From positions 62,001 through 126,000 of the forward strand of contig NZ_JBGFGL010000076.1 of NCBI RefSeq assembly GCF_041224425.1: a stretch of 64,000 bases of DNA, given 5' to 3'. Below are positions 16,768-25,325 of the stretch, in pieces; position 1 is the first letter of the stretch, and the number at the start of each line of letters is the position of its first letter. The translations under genes and the position numbers were made by a program. Under the pieces are notes generated by a model that made no database searches, was not told the origin of the DNA, and worked only from the letters and a program-made list of their open reading frames with translations. This DNA comes from Psychroserpens sp041224425 (GTDB lineage: Bacteria > Bacteroidota > Bacteroidia > Flavobacteriales > Flavobacteriaceae).

Positions 16768-18315
16768 ATGAAAAGACTACTCTACTTTTTTGTTTCAATT
16801 GCAATACTCATGCTATGGAGTTCATGTCGTAAGGATTTTGACTTTTCTCCAAGTACTGGAAATTTAGGCTTTTCAAAAGATACGGTTTATCTCGATACCG
16901 TTTTTACCAATATTGGTTCCAGCACTTACAATCTCAAGGTTTATAATAGAAGTGATGATGACATCTCCATTCCCAGTGTTAGACTTGCTCAAGGCGAAAG
17001 CTCAAGTTATCGCTTAAATGTTGATGGAATGCCTGGGAAAGTATTTGAAGATGTTGAGCTTTTAGCCAATGATAGTCTTTTTATCTTTATTGAAACAACG
17101 TTCGATATTCAATCTGTAGTGGCTGCCGATAATCAATTTCTATATACAGATGCTATTGAATTTGATAGTGGTGATAATTACCAAAAAGTAGAATTGGTGA
17201 CTTTGGTTAAAGATGCTGTGTTTATCTATCCGAATCGCGATAATAACACAGGAGTTATTGAAACCTTAGAATTTGACGTTGATGGTGATGGTACTCCTGA
17301 TGAAACCGCTTTGCAAGGTCGTTTTTTGGAAGATGACGAATTGACCTTTACCAACGAAAAACCTTATGTTATTTATGGTTTTGCAGCTGTTGATGAAGGT
17401 GATGTGTTAACTATTGAAGCTGGAGCTCGTGTGCATTTTCATGCCAATTCTGGATTGTTGGTGACCAACAATGCCTCTCTTAAAGTGAATGGCGACCTTA
17501 GTATGGATCAAGATCTTTTGGAAAACGAAGTGATTTTTGAAGGTGATCGATTAGAACCTTTGTACACTGATATTCCCGGACAATGGTCTACCATCTATTT
17601 ATTTAACGGAAGCGTTGACAATGAAATTAATTATGCCACCATTTTGAATAGTACTGTTGGAATTTTATGTGAAGGTAACCAAGATGCCGTTTCAGACAAG
17701 CTAACTATTAGAAATTCTAAAATTTACAACTCCAGTAATTTCGGTATTCTAGGTAGAGCAACTTCAATAAGAGCTGAAAATGTAGTGTTTAACAATTCTG
17801 GTCAATCATCTTTTGCAGGGACTTTAGGAGGAAAATACAATTTTACACATTGTACCATTGCCAATTATTGGAATACAAGTTTTAGACAATTCCCATCCTT
17901 ATTATTGAACAATTTTATTGTGAATGAAGACAACACAATTTTCACAAACGATTTAGAGGAAGCCAATTTCAACAATTGCATTATCTATGGAAATGACAAT
18001 GCTGAAATAGACATCTCAGGCGAAAGTGAAAGTGCCTTGAACTATCTGTTTACAGATTGTTTGATTCGTTTTGAAGCCTTTGGAGATCCGATTGATTTTG
18101 ATGATCCTGTACACTACAACAATATCACTCTTAATGAAGATCCAGAATTCAAGCTTCCTTTTGAAAATGATCTGCGACTCAATGAAAGTTCAGCAGCTAT
18201 AGGCATTGGAAATTCAATATTTGCGAGTCAAGTCCCTAACGACATTCTTGGAGAAGCCAGAATTAGTCCAAACATCGATTTGGGAGCCTATCAATTTGTA
18301 CCTGAAGAAGACTAA
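16768..18315 (+). CDS. Lipoprotein with right-handed beta-helix
   Basis: A 515-residue lipoprotein. ATG 16768 (MKRLLYFFVSIAILMLWSSC) gives a signal peptide with lipobox WSSC-RK; the in-frame ATG 45 nt upstream adds an unlikely N-terminus. Residues of about 20-180 are beta-sandwich-like (DTVFTNIGSSTYNLKVYN). From about 225 on, short repeating strands rich in N and I (VFNNSGQSSFAGTLGG, NFTHCTIANYWNTS, NFNNCIIYGND) indicate a parallel beta-helix. The C-terminal motif IDLGAYQF is typical of secreted 'choice-of-anchor' helix proteins. A D-rich loop (DVDGDGTPDE) may bind calcium. The ligand is unknown. Confidence 0.78.
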   Translation: MKRLLYFFVSIAILMLWSSCRKDFDFSPSTGNLGFSKDTVYLDTVFTNIGSSTYNLKVYNRSDDDISIPSVRLAQGESSSYRLNVDGMPGKVFEDVELLANDSLFIFIETTFDIQSVVAADNQFLYTDAIEFDSGDNYQKVELVTLVKDAVFIYPNRDNNTGVIETLEFDVDGDGTPDETALQGRFLEDDELTFTNEKPYVIYGFAAVDEGDVLTIEAGARVHFHANSGLLVTNNASLKVNGDLSMDQDLLENEVIFEGDRLEPLYTDIPGQWSTIYLFNGSVDNEINYATILNSTVGILCEGNQDAVSDKLTIRNSKIYNSSNFGILGRATSIRAENVVFNNSGQSSFAGTLGGKYNFTHCTIANYWNTSFRQFPSLLLNNFIVNEDNTIFTNDLEEANFNNCIIYGNDNAEIDISGESESALNYLFTDCLIRFEAFGDPIDFDDPVHYNNITLNEDPEFKLPFENDLRLNESSAAIGIGNSIFASQVPNDILGEARISPNIDLGAYQFVPEED

Positions 18316-18340
18316 AGCTTTTCAATAGTATCTTCACAAC

Positions 18341-19585
18341 TCAGTCATAGTTTGGAATTCCCTCAACTTCGGTTTTAGGGATCACAATCAAATCATAACG
18401 CTCAACAAGTTTTTCAATTGTAGGATTGAAATTGTATTGTTTAGGATGATAAAAATACCCTTTTATCAATTGTCGTAAATCAATGACAACCCATTGGTTT
18501 TCCTGTCCCATTTGCAGTAATTCTCTTTGGTTTTTGAAGTATTGTCTTTCAGAATTCAAATTATCTTCTACTCTATTATCATTTTCCCAAAACCTTGATG
18601 TAAATGCAATATTCAATGCAGAATTTCCATGGTATGCTGCAATTTCATTAAGTGTATTTCCAACCTCATAAAGGCTTAAGGGAGAAAACCCTTTACCTAA
18701 ATGATAGCTGCCCATTTTTATAAGAAGCTTATCTTTCGAAAGGTCAAAACCAAAATTGGACAACCCTTGCCTTAATTGTGATTTCATATATTTTATACGT
18801 GTAGCGTTATTCTCGTACCATTTTCGGTGGTGGTATAATAAATAAATGGCACTACTAGCATGCATGGCATCAATAATTGGGCTGTTTTCTTCAACTTGTT
18901 GCATGGCCTTAAGAAAATCCTTAAAGGTATTTGATTGCGATAAGGCAACATGGAAATTTTCAACATCATTGTCGTCATTTTTGTAAAATTCATAGAGCTG
19001 TTCTTTTACTTCTGAATGCAAGATTTTGTAGTCATTTTTTTGTTTTTCTGATAAGTTTTCAAACATCAAATCTGATAACATTACATAGGCATTATAAAAT
19101 TCCTGATCGATTCCGAATACATTCCACGAAAACTGTTTTGCCCTATCAAGGAATTTAGCATCTTCTTTAATACTGAAAAAAGGAAAAGCTAAATTCTCAT
19201 CGCCATCGACATCCAACGTCAGGTATTGTTTATGCATCTGATTAATTTTTGATGTCACTGGACTTTCCATCTGGTGTAACTGATGACCAGTAATTGGACC
19301 AACTTCCAAAGCCATAGTCTTATAATTCATCTTGTCTAAAATTGGAATTATGGCAGTAGTAAATTCAGAAATACGCTTTGAACCATGGTACTCTCCTAAC
19401 ATTGTAAATTGTGCTTTTGCCATCTCTTGCTCAAAAAAGGCTTTGGCTTCACCAACAATTTCTCCATCAACAACATCAAACGTATACGTAAATGGCTTCA
19501 ATTGTTCAATTGTCAAACTATCTTGTGCAAAACTTCCAAAAGGAATAAGGGCAAGCAGGATAATGAATGGTATCAATTTTTTCAT
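18341..19585 (-). CDS. Exported EreA/ChaN-like protein with paired GxxH motifs
   Basis: A 414-residue exported protein with signal peptide MKKLIPFIILLALIPFGSFA. It resembles the erythromycin-esterase/ChaN group: LGEYHGSKRISEFT (GxxH at 64-67), MALEVGP (Glu94) and KMGSYHLGKGF (second GxxH at 292-295). Paired GxxH motifs plus a Glu define the wider EreA/ChaN/TIKI/TraB superfamily of predicted metal-dependent hydrolases. Its start overlaps the stop of the upstream gene by 4 nt (ATGA, 19582-19585), and that gene belongs to the same superfamily. The substrate is unknown; antibiotic resistance should not be assumed. Confidence 0.75.
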   Translation of the reverse strand: MKKLIPFIILLALIPFGSFAQDSLTIEQLKPFTYTFDVVDGEIVGEAKAFFEQEMAKAQFTMLGEYHGSKRISEFTTAIIPILDKMNYKTMALEVGPITGHQLHQMESPVTSKINQMHKQYLTLDVDGDENLAFPFFSIKEDAKFLDRAKQFSWNVFGIDQEFYNAYVMLSDLMFENLSEKQKNDYKILHSEVKEQLYEFYKNDDNDVENFHVALSQSNTFKDFLKAMQQVEENSPIIDAMHASSAIYLLYHHRKWYENNATRIKYMKSQLRQGLSNFGFDLSKDKLLIKMGSYHLGKGFSPLSLYEVGNTLNEIAAYHGNSALNIAFTSRFWENDNRVEDNLNSERQYFKNQRELLQMGQENQWVVIDLRQLIKGYFYHPKQYNFNPTIEKLVERYDLIVIPKTEVEGIPNYD

Positions 19586-20523
19586 TTTAAATGTTGTTTT
19601 AGGTTGTTATACATGATGACTTTAAGTTCGGGAGCTAAGCGTTGTAATTCTTCACTAACAGCTTTAGCATGACCAGCTCCAACTATTAAAACACTTCGCT
19701 TTACCGTGTTGGATTTTAAAACTTCTATGATGTTCTTCGCCATATTCGTATTGCGATCATCCCATTTCTTTATTTGCGTTTTATAATCCTCACCTGAAAA
19801 CCCTTCATAACGTAAAGAATTGATTCTCAAATACGAATCTAAGGTTGAAGGTTTATTGACATACCTTCCTAGAGAACCTGTTAAGCCTGCAAAAATATTT
19901 CCCCAAGAATCTTTTCGCATAGCTTTTTTAAAGGCCTTTTGCCCTTCTTTTGTTCCAGACTTTAGAGCCCTTTGCCACGCAGGCCAATAGCCTTGGTAAC
20001 CTGCATGACTATCTACACCATAAACCTTTTTCAAATCGAGTTGACGCATTAACCGAAAAGTCAAATCTGGATTTTGATTACCATAAGGCTTAAACTTATT
20101 AGTAACTCCATGCTTAGAAAAATACCCATACATCCTATGGTTTCCTTGGTCTCCAATACTTAAAAAATATGATTGGAGCTTTCTAAACGATAGACTATCT
20201 AAATCCCTATTTGGGAGCGCTATTAGTTTTCTGATTTCATTTTTGTCAAATTTGAGGGAATCCTTTGCTTTGAGATAAGCGTCCTTAAATCTTGAATTCC
20301 ACTCTCCCATAGCTGCCGTATCACCAGTTTTAGAGTACTCAGCCATTATTAACTGTGGATTGTATTTTAAGATTTTTTTCACCATTGGTTTATAGGCTCG
20401 TTTTACAATGCCTGGCAATTGATGCATATCACCAACAATTAAGATTTCTTGTTGTTCCTGAGCTGTTACTGAAACAAACTTAAATACGAATAGGATTATT
20501 AATAGTTTAGATATTTTGAACAT
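19582..20523 (-). CDS. Exported DUF5694 / TraB-like protein with paired GxxH motifs
   Basis: A 313-residue exported protein. ATG 20523 starts the signal peptide (MFKISKLLIILFVFKFVSVTAQ); the open frame upstream adds 44 residues without family character. EILIVGDMHQLPG gives the first GxxH (31-34), IMAEYSKTGD the acidic residue (E62), and VGAGHAKAV near the C-terminus the second GxxH (282-285). It is recognised as DUF5694, related to the TraB/PrgY/TIKI superfamily. A 4-nt overlap couples it to the following EreA/ChaN-like gene. The two proteins share the motif plan but little other sequence, so they are distant relatives and probably work together. Confidence 0.75.
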   Translation of the reverse strand: MFKISKLLIILFVFKFVSVTAQEQQEILIVGDMHQLPGIVKRAYKPMVKKILKYNPQLIMAEYSKTGDTAAMGEWNSRFKDAYLKAKDSLKFDKNEIRKLIALPNRDLDSLSFRKLQSYFLSIGDQGNHRMYGYFSKHGVTNKFKPYGNQNPDLTFRLMRQLDLKKVYGVDSHAGYQGYWPAWQRALKSGTKEGQKAFKKAMRKDSWGNIFAGLTGSLGRYVNKPSTLDSYLRINSLRYEGFSGEDYKTQIKKWDDRNTNMAKNIIEVLKSNTVKRSVLIVGAGHAKAVSEELQRLAPELKVIMYNNLKQHLK

Positions 20524-20652
20524 AGCTTTTATATTTAATGTCTTATACAAAATTCTTAAACAAGATCCTTTTATGAAAAGGTAATCTGCAAACAAGCAAA
20601 AGACTTCTGTAAATTTATGTCGAGAGATTGTTATGGAAACTTTATAAAAGTT

Positions 20653-20680
20653 CACAGATAAAAAAAGCCATTACACAGAT
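20653..20680 (+). repeat. Direct repeat CACAGAT at 21-bp spacing upstream of the LytS/LytTR operon
   Basis: CACAGAT occurs at 20653-20659 and 20674-20680, exactly 21 bp apart, 42-69 nt before the kinase start codon. LytTR regulators bind direct repeats about two helical turns apart, so this could be an autoregulatory site. Two copies of a 7-mer could also arise by chance. Confidence 0.4.
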
Positions 20681-20721
20681 CGTTTTACAATTCAAGTTCT
20701 GTTTTTATTAGTTTAGCGTGT

Positions 20722-21753
20722 ATGAAATTTGATATCAAAAAACTTAGTGCTTGGTTTTTCATCTATTATGTAGTAACTGATGTGATTGGTGAACTATTTG
20801 ATGCTGAATCCATCTCGGAAGCCATTGAATATCATTTACAACCTTGGATGATTGCACTGACGCTATCAGTAAGTCTTATATTCTTCCTGTATGCGCTTTC
20901 TTCATACACCATTTTTTTCAAATGGCACTCAGCACATTCCTTTTGGCAAAACATAATAATCATTATTTGTTCGGCAGCAGTTATAGTTGGGTTGAGATTT
21001 TTTATTGAAGAAATATTCTTTAGAAATGTATTTGGTTTCGGCAATTATAAAAAAGGTGTATCACTCTCCTATTATTTTTTAGACAACTTCTATTATGTCT
21101 TTCAATATTGTGCCTTAGGTATCATCTTTTACTTTTGGCAATATTCAAAATTTAAGGACGAACGCAGCAACCAGCTAATGCTCAAGAACCAACAAATGGA
21201 ATTAGACCTACTCCGCTCCCAAACAAATCCGCATTTTTTGTTCAATACGCTCAATAATATCTATGCCTTGATTCACAAAGATCAGGACAAAGCGCAATAC
21301 GCTACAGAAAAGTTATCCGACTTATTGCGATATTCGCTATACAGCACCAAAAAAGAGGTTGCACTTGATGATGAAATCTCGCAAATTAAAAACTTTATCG
21401 ATCTAGAAAGTTTAAGGCACAAAGAACCGCCTCAGATTAATATCAAAATAGAGGGCACTAAGCCATCCATTCAAGTGCCTCAATTCATTTTACTTCCTTT
21501 TATTGAAAATGCCTTCAAACATGGAAAGTTACAAAGTAAAACAGATCCCATTCAGATACATATTAAAGCAACAGAAACCTATTTATTTTATGAGGTTACC
21601 AATGCCATTGAACAAAAGGAAAAAGATAAAGTTGGTGGCTTAGGTCTAGACAATCTTAAAAAGCGATTAGAATTATTGTTTCCAAAACAGCACCACTTTT
21701 CTTGTACAACAAATAACAATATCTTTAAGGCACAATTACAAATACCAATATGA
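20722..21753 (+). CDS. LytS-type sensor histidine kinase
   Basis: A 343-residue membrane sensor kinase. Four hydrophobic segments fill residues of about 10-150. The His_kinase (PF06580-type) block follows: LRSQTNPHFLFNTLNNIYAL (phospho-His in NPHFLFN), LLRYSLY and FIDLESLRH. The HATPase part has the N-box LPFIENAFKHG and a canonical G-box GGLGLDNLKKRLELLF. The signal is unknown and no large periplasmic domain is present. Its stop overlaps the response-regulator start (ATGA, 21750-21753), so the pair is translationally coupled. Confidence 0.92.
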   Translation: MKFDIKKLSAWFFIYYVVTDVIGELFDAESISEAIEYHLQPWMIALTLSVSLIFFLYALSSYTIFFKWHSAHSFWQNIIIIICSAAVIVGLRFFIEEIFFRNVFGFGNYKKGVSLSYYFLDNFYYVFQYCALGIIFYFWQYSKFKDERSNQLMLKNQQMELDLLRSQTNPHFLFNTLNNIYALIHKDQDKAQYATEKLSDLLRYSLYSTKKEVALDDEISQIKNFIDLESLRHKEPPQINIKIEGTKPSIQVPQFILLPFIENAFKHGKLQSKTDPIQIHIKATETYLFYEVTNAIEQKEKDKVGGLGLDNLKKRLELLFPKQHHFSCTTNNNIFKAQLQIPI

Positions 21754-22436
21754 AGTGTATTATTATAGATGATGAACCTTTAGCGATTGACTTACTGGTG
21801 TCTTACGTTTCAAAAATTGAAGACCTCACACTCCTTGGATCATATAATAATCCATTAGAGGCGCTTCAATTGCTTAGGGAAACTAAAGTAGATTTGCTCT
21901 TTTTGGACATTCAAATGCCTGAAATTACTGGTGTGGAATTTAAAAAGATCATAAACCCTAACGTTAAGGTTATTTTTACCACAGCCTATTCTGAATATGC
22001 CTTGGAAAGCTATGAGCTTAATGCTGTGGATTATTTGCTGAAACCGATTAGTTTTCAACGCTTTTTAAAAGCTATTGAAAAAATCAGAAACAAACCTCAA
22101 GAATCCAATACGCAACAAGATCTTGAGTATTGTTTTATTAAAACGGAATACCGTCATCAAAAACTGTTTTTTTCAGACATATTATACCTGAAAGGACTAA
22201 GTGACTATGTGGCTATCCAAACTAAGGAAGGCAAGATTTTAACGCTTCAAAACATGAGAGATTTTGAACAGACGCTGCCCAAACAAAAATTTCTACGCGT
22301 ACACAAATCCTATATTGTTAGTTTGGAACATATTGAATATGTAGAACGTAATCGCATTGTTATCGATGGTAAGCACATTCCTATTGGAGGCACTTACAAG
22401 GACACCTTTTGGAACACCATCAATAACAAAAAATAA
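21750..22436 (+). CDS. LytTR-family response regulator
   Basis: A 228-residue regulator. The receiver domain (1-120) has CIIIDDEPLA, the phospho-acceptor Asp in LLFLDIQMPEITG, and the signalling Thr/Lys in FTTAYSEYALESYELNAVDYLLKPI. The C-terminal LytTR DNA-binding domain (about 135-225) contains ILYLKGLSDYVAIQTKEGK and FLRVHKSYIVSLEHIEYVE. It is coupled to the kinase by a 4-nt overlap. The target genes are unknown; a 21-bp-spaced repeat upstream of the operon may be its own site. Confidence 0.93.
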   Translation: MKCIIIDDEPLAIDLLVSYVSKIEDLTLLGSYNNPLEALQLLRETKVDLLFLDIQMPEITGVEFKKIINPNVKVIFTTAYSEYALESYELNAVDYLLKPISFQRFLKAIEKIRNKPQESNTQQDLEYCFIKTEYRHQKLFFSDILYLKGLSDYVAIQTKEGKILTLQNMRDFEQTLPKQKFLRVHKSYIVSLEHIEYVERNRIVIDGKHIPIGGTYKDTFWNTINNKK

Positions 22437-22457
22437 GAATTGAGTTGAAATATAGCC

Positions 22458-23732
22458 CTAGACACTAAACAACGGTCTTCCCGACATCATTTCATTGACT
22501 TTGCCTGCAATGGCTTCTAATTTGGTATCATTCTCATGGTTTTGAATAGCTTCGTCAATAAAACCAACAATCGTTTCCATGTCATCTTCCTTTAAGCCTC
22601 TTGTTGTTACAGCAGCTGCTCCTACTCTAATTCCAGACGTTACAAACGGACTTTTATCATCGAAAGGCACCATGTTCTTGTTTACAGTAATATCTGCTTT
22701 ACCAAGTGCTTCCTCAGCAGCTTTACCTGTGATGTCCTTATTCCTCAAATCAATCAACATCATATGATTGTCGGTTCCACCAGAAATCAAGTGATAATCT
22801 CTATTCACAAAAGCTTTGGCCATGGCATCTGCATTTTTCTTGACTTGAAGAATATAGTGCATAAATTCATCGGTTAAGGCTTCACCAAAAGCAATTGCCT
22901 TAGCGGCTATGATATGCTCAAGCGGTCCACCTTGGTTGCCTGGAAAAACACCTGAATCCAATAAGGAAGACATTTTTCTTAGGTTCCCATTTTTTAATTT
23001 TATACCAAATGGATTTTCAAAATCCTGACCCATCATAATCAATCCACCTCTTGGTCCGCGTAAGGTTTTATGAGTCGTCGTTGTTACGACATGACAATGT
23101 GGTAAAGGGTCATTTAAAATCCCTTTAGCAATCAATCCTGAAGGATGCGAAATATCGGCTAATAACAAAGCACCAACACTATCGGCTATTTCCCTAAATC
23201 GCTTGAAATCAATATCACGTGAATAAGCTGAAGCACCAGCGATAATCATTTGCGGTTTTTCCCTTGATGCAATCTCTTGAATATTGTCGTAGTTCAATCG
23301 ACCTGTAGCTTCTTCAACACCGTAAAATACCGGATTGTATAGCTTTCCAGAAAAATTAACTGGTGAGCCATGGGTTAAATGACCTCCATGGGACAAATCG
23401 AATCCTAAAATTTTATCACCAGGTTTTAAACACGCAGCAAAAACGGCTGTATTGGCTTGGCTTCCAGAATGTGGTTGTACATTTGCCCAAGCGGCACCAA
23501 ATAAGGTTTTTGCTCTATCGATCGCTATTTGCTCGACCTCATCAACAACTTCGCAACCACCATAGTAACGCTTTCCTGGGTATCCTTCAGCATATTTATT
23601 GGTAAGAACAGAACCAGCAGCTTCCATAACTTGGTCACTGACAAAATTTTCTGACGCAATAAGTTCCAATCCGTTAATTTGTCGTTCTTTTTCGGCTTCA
23701 ATAAGTTCAAAAATTTGTTGATCGCGTTGCAT
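22458..23732 (-). CDS. glyA: Serine hydroxymethyltransferase
   Basis: A 424-residue PLP enzyme that interconverts serine and glycine with tetrahydrofolate. ELIASENFVS, NKYAEGYPGKRYYGGCE and ANVQPHSGSQAN are hallmark N-terminal motifs. DISHPSGLIAKG gives the PLP-contacting Asp, here DIS-H, where most enzymes have DMAH. The Schiff-base lysine is in VVTTTTHKTLRGPRGG. Length is normal. It is convergent with the LytTR regulator gene and divergent from fumarylacetoacetase. A TATTTTTG box lies 24 nt upstream. Confidence 0.96.
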   Translation of the reverse strand: MQRDQQIFELIEAEKERQINGLELIASENFVSDQVMEAAGSVLTNKYAEGYPGKRYYGGCEVVDEVEQIAIDRAKTLFGAAWANVQPHSGSQANTAVFAACLKPGDKILGFDLSHGGHLTHGSPVNFSGKLYNPVFYGVEEATGRLNYDNIQEIASREKPQMIIAGASAYSRDIDFKRFREIADSVGALLLADISHPSGLIAKGILNDPLPHCHVVTTTTHKTLRGPRGGLIMMGQDFENPFGIKLKNGNLRKMSSLLDSGVFPGNQGGPLEHIIAAKAIAFGEALTDEFMHYILQVKKNADAMAKAFVNRDYHLISGGTDNHMMLIDLRNKDITGKAAEEALGKADITVNKNMVPFDDKSPFVTSGIRVGAAAVTTRGLKEDDMETIVGFIDEAIQNHENDTKLEAIAGKVNEMMSGRPLFSV

Positions 23733-23755
23733 AAATGGTAAAAATTAAAATTTAT

Positions 23756-23763
23756 CAAAAATA
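23756..23763 (-). promoter_or_regulatory. Candidate -7 box (TATTTTTG) of glyA
   Basis: A perfect TAnnTTTG match on the minus strand, 24 nt upstream of the glyA ATG. No well-spaced -33 TTG is seen. Confidence 0.42.
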
Positions 23764-23877
23764 GTAAATCATCTCTTCAAACCATTTTAAAAACCTAGGT
23801 TTAATACAATGTTTTATGAGCAGGTTATTAACATTAAAATTTTGAGGTTTTATAGGTTCAAAAACAAAAAAAATATG

Positions 23878-23885
23878 TAGGTTTG
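23878..23885 (+). promoter_or_regulatory. Candidate -7 box (TAGGTTTG) of the fumarylacetoacetase gene
   Basis: A perfect TAnnTTTG match 35 nt upstream of ATG 23920. The -33 element is not convincing; the spacer is a long A-rich run. Confidence 0.42.
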
Positions 23886-23919
23886 AATAGAAAAAATAAA
23901 CTATTCAATTCAAAAAATT

Positions 23920-25212
23920 ATGCTTTTATCAGCTAATGATCCCAATAGAACATCTTGGTTATACGTCAATAAATATTCAGATTTTCCAATTCAGAACATT
24001 CCTTTTGGTGTCTTTTTAACCAGAGAAGATATTATTACTATAGGTACTAGAATTGGAGATACCGCAATTGATCTAGGTGCCTTACACCAATTAGGTTATT
24101 TTGATGGAATTCCATTAACAGATGATATTTTTCTTCAAGATTCGTTAAATGATTTTATTGCTGACGGAAGAAAAACATGGCGAGCAGTCAGAAATCGGGT
24201 GGCTGAAATTTTCGATGCCAATAATGATACGCTAAAGAATAACACAAAGCATAAGGAAATCATCTGCTTTAGACTAGATGAAATCGAAATGCAGATGCCT
24301 ATTCTTGTGGGCGATTACACCGATTTTTATGCCAGCAAGGAACATGCGACCAATGTAGGCTCTATGTTCAGGGATCCTGAAAACGCCTTAATGCCTAATT
24401 GGGTTCACATGCCTGTTGGTTATCATGGTAGAAGCTCATCCATAGTTACAACACACATTCCTATTCATAGACCACAAGGGCAAACAATGCCTGAAGGTGC
24501 TGACACACCAGTTTTTGGTCCAAGTAAATTAGTCGATTTTGAAGTAGAAATGGCTTTCATTACAACCGACGCCAATGATTTAGGTGAACCGATTCCTGTA
24601 GAAGAGGCAGAAGAGTATATTTTTGGGTTGGTGTTATTCAACGATTGGTCTGCAAGAGATATCCAAAAATGGGAGTATGTTCCTTTAGGACCGTTTTTAG
24701 GTAAAAACTTTGCGTCTTCTATGTCGCCATGGATTGTAACTCTAGACGCCTTGGAACCTTTCCGTGTTGAAAGTCCGAAACAAGATCCTAAACCTTTACC
24801 CTATCTTCAAACGAAAGGAAAAAAGAGTTTTGATATTCAGTTGGAAGCAAGTATTCAACCAAAAGGCGGCAAAGAAACTTTGGTATGCAAAACCAACTTT
24901 AAATACATGTACTGGAACATGGCACAACAGTTAGCCCATCACACCGTTAATGGTTGTCCAGTAAATTCAGGTGACATGATGGGTAGCGGAACCATTTCTG
25001 GTCCAACAGAAGACTCCTATGGATCTATGTTGGAATTAACCTGGAAAGGCAGCAAGCCTATCAAATTAAAGGATGGTTCAGAACGCAAGTTCATTAATGA
25101 TTATGATACAGTAATTATGAGAGCACACTGCGAAAATGATGACGTACGAATTGGCTTCGGACAGGTTAAAACACAATTGTTACCTGTTTTTAATCCGAAG
25201 AAAAAGAAGTAA
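23920..25212 (+). CDS. fahA: Fumarylacetoacetase
   Basis: A 430-residue hydrolase that splits fumarylacetoacetate into fumarate and acetoacetate, the last step of tyrosine breakdown. The N-terminal SH3-like domain begins with FPIQNIPFGVF. DYTDFYASKEHATNVG carries the metal-binding Asp and catalytic His. MPVGYHGRSSS, LVDFEVEMAF, LFNDWSARDIQKWEYVPLG and NSGDMMGSGTISGP are all family hallmarks. Length is as expected (about 420). It is divergent from glyA and has its own terminator. No other tyrosine-pathway genes are visible in the window. Confidence 0.96.
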   Translation: MLLSANDPNRTSWLYVNKYSDFPIQNIPFGVFLTREDIITIGTRIGDTAIDLGALHQLGYFDGIPLTDDIFLQDSLNDFIADGRKTWRAVRNRVAEIFDANNDTLKNNTKHKEIICFRLDEIEMQMPILVGDYTDFYASKEHATNVGSMFRDPENALMPNWVHMPVGYHGRSSSIVTTHIPIHRPQGQTMPEGADTPVFGPSKLVDFEVEMAFITTDANDLGEPIPVEEAEEYIFGLVLFNDWSARDIQKWEYVPLGPFLGKNFASSMSPWIVTLDALEPFRVESPKQDPKPLPYLQTKGKKSFDIQLEASIQPKGGKETLVCKTNFKYMYWNMAQQLAHHTVNGCPVNSGDMMGSGTISGPTEDSYGSMLELTWKGSKPIKLKDGSERKFINDYDTVIMRAHCENDDVRIGFGQVKTQLLPVFNPKKKK

Positions 25213-25232
25213 CATTTTTCACATCTACTATC

Positions 25233-25270
25233 AAAAACCTACAGACCTTGTTTGTAGGTTTTGTTTTTTT
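25233..25270 (+). terminator. Terminator of the fumarylacetoacetase gene
   Basis: AAAACCTACA (25234-25243) pairs with TGTAGGTTTT (25253-25262) and is followed by GTTTTTTT. Confidence 0.88.
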
Positions 25271-25325
25271 ATTACTATTTTCAGATTATTGATTGCAAAC
25301 TTCATATGATAGCGAATATCTATAA

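Noticed and set aside
18341..19585. Macrolide-resistance (erythromycin esterase) gene
   Set aside because: The similarity is to the broad superfamily motifs only; the signal peptide and neighbour suggest an envelope role, so a resistance call is not justified.
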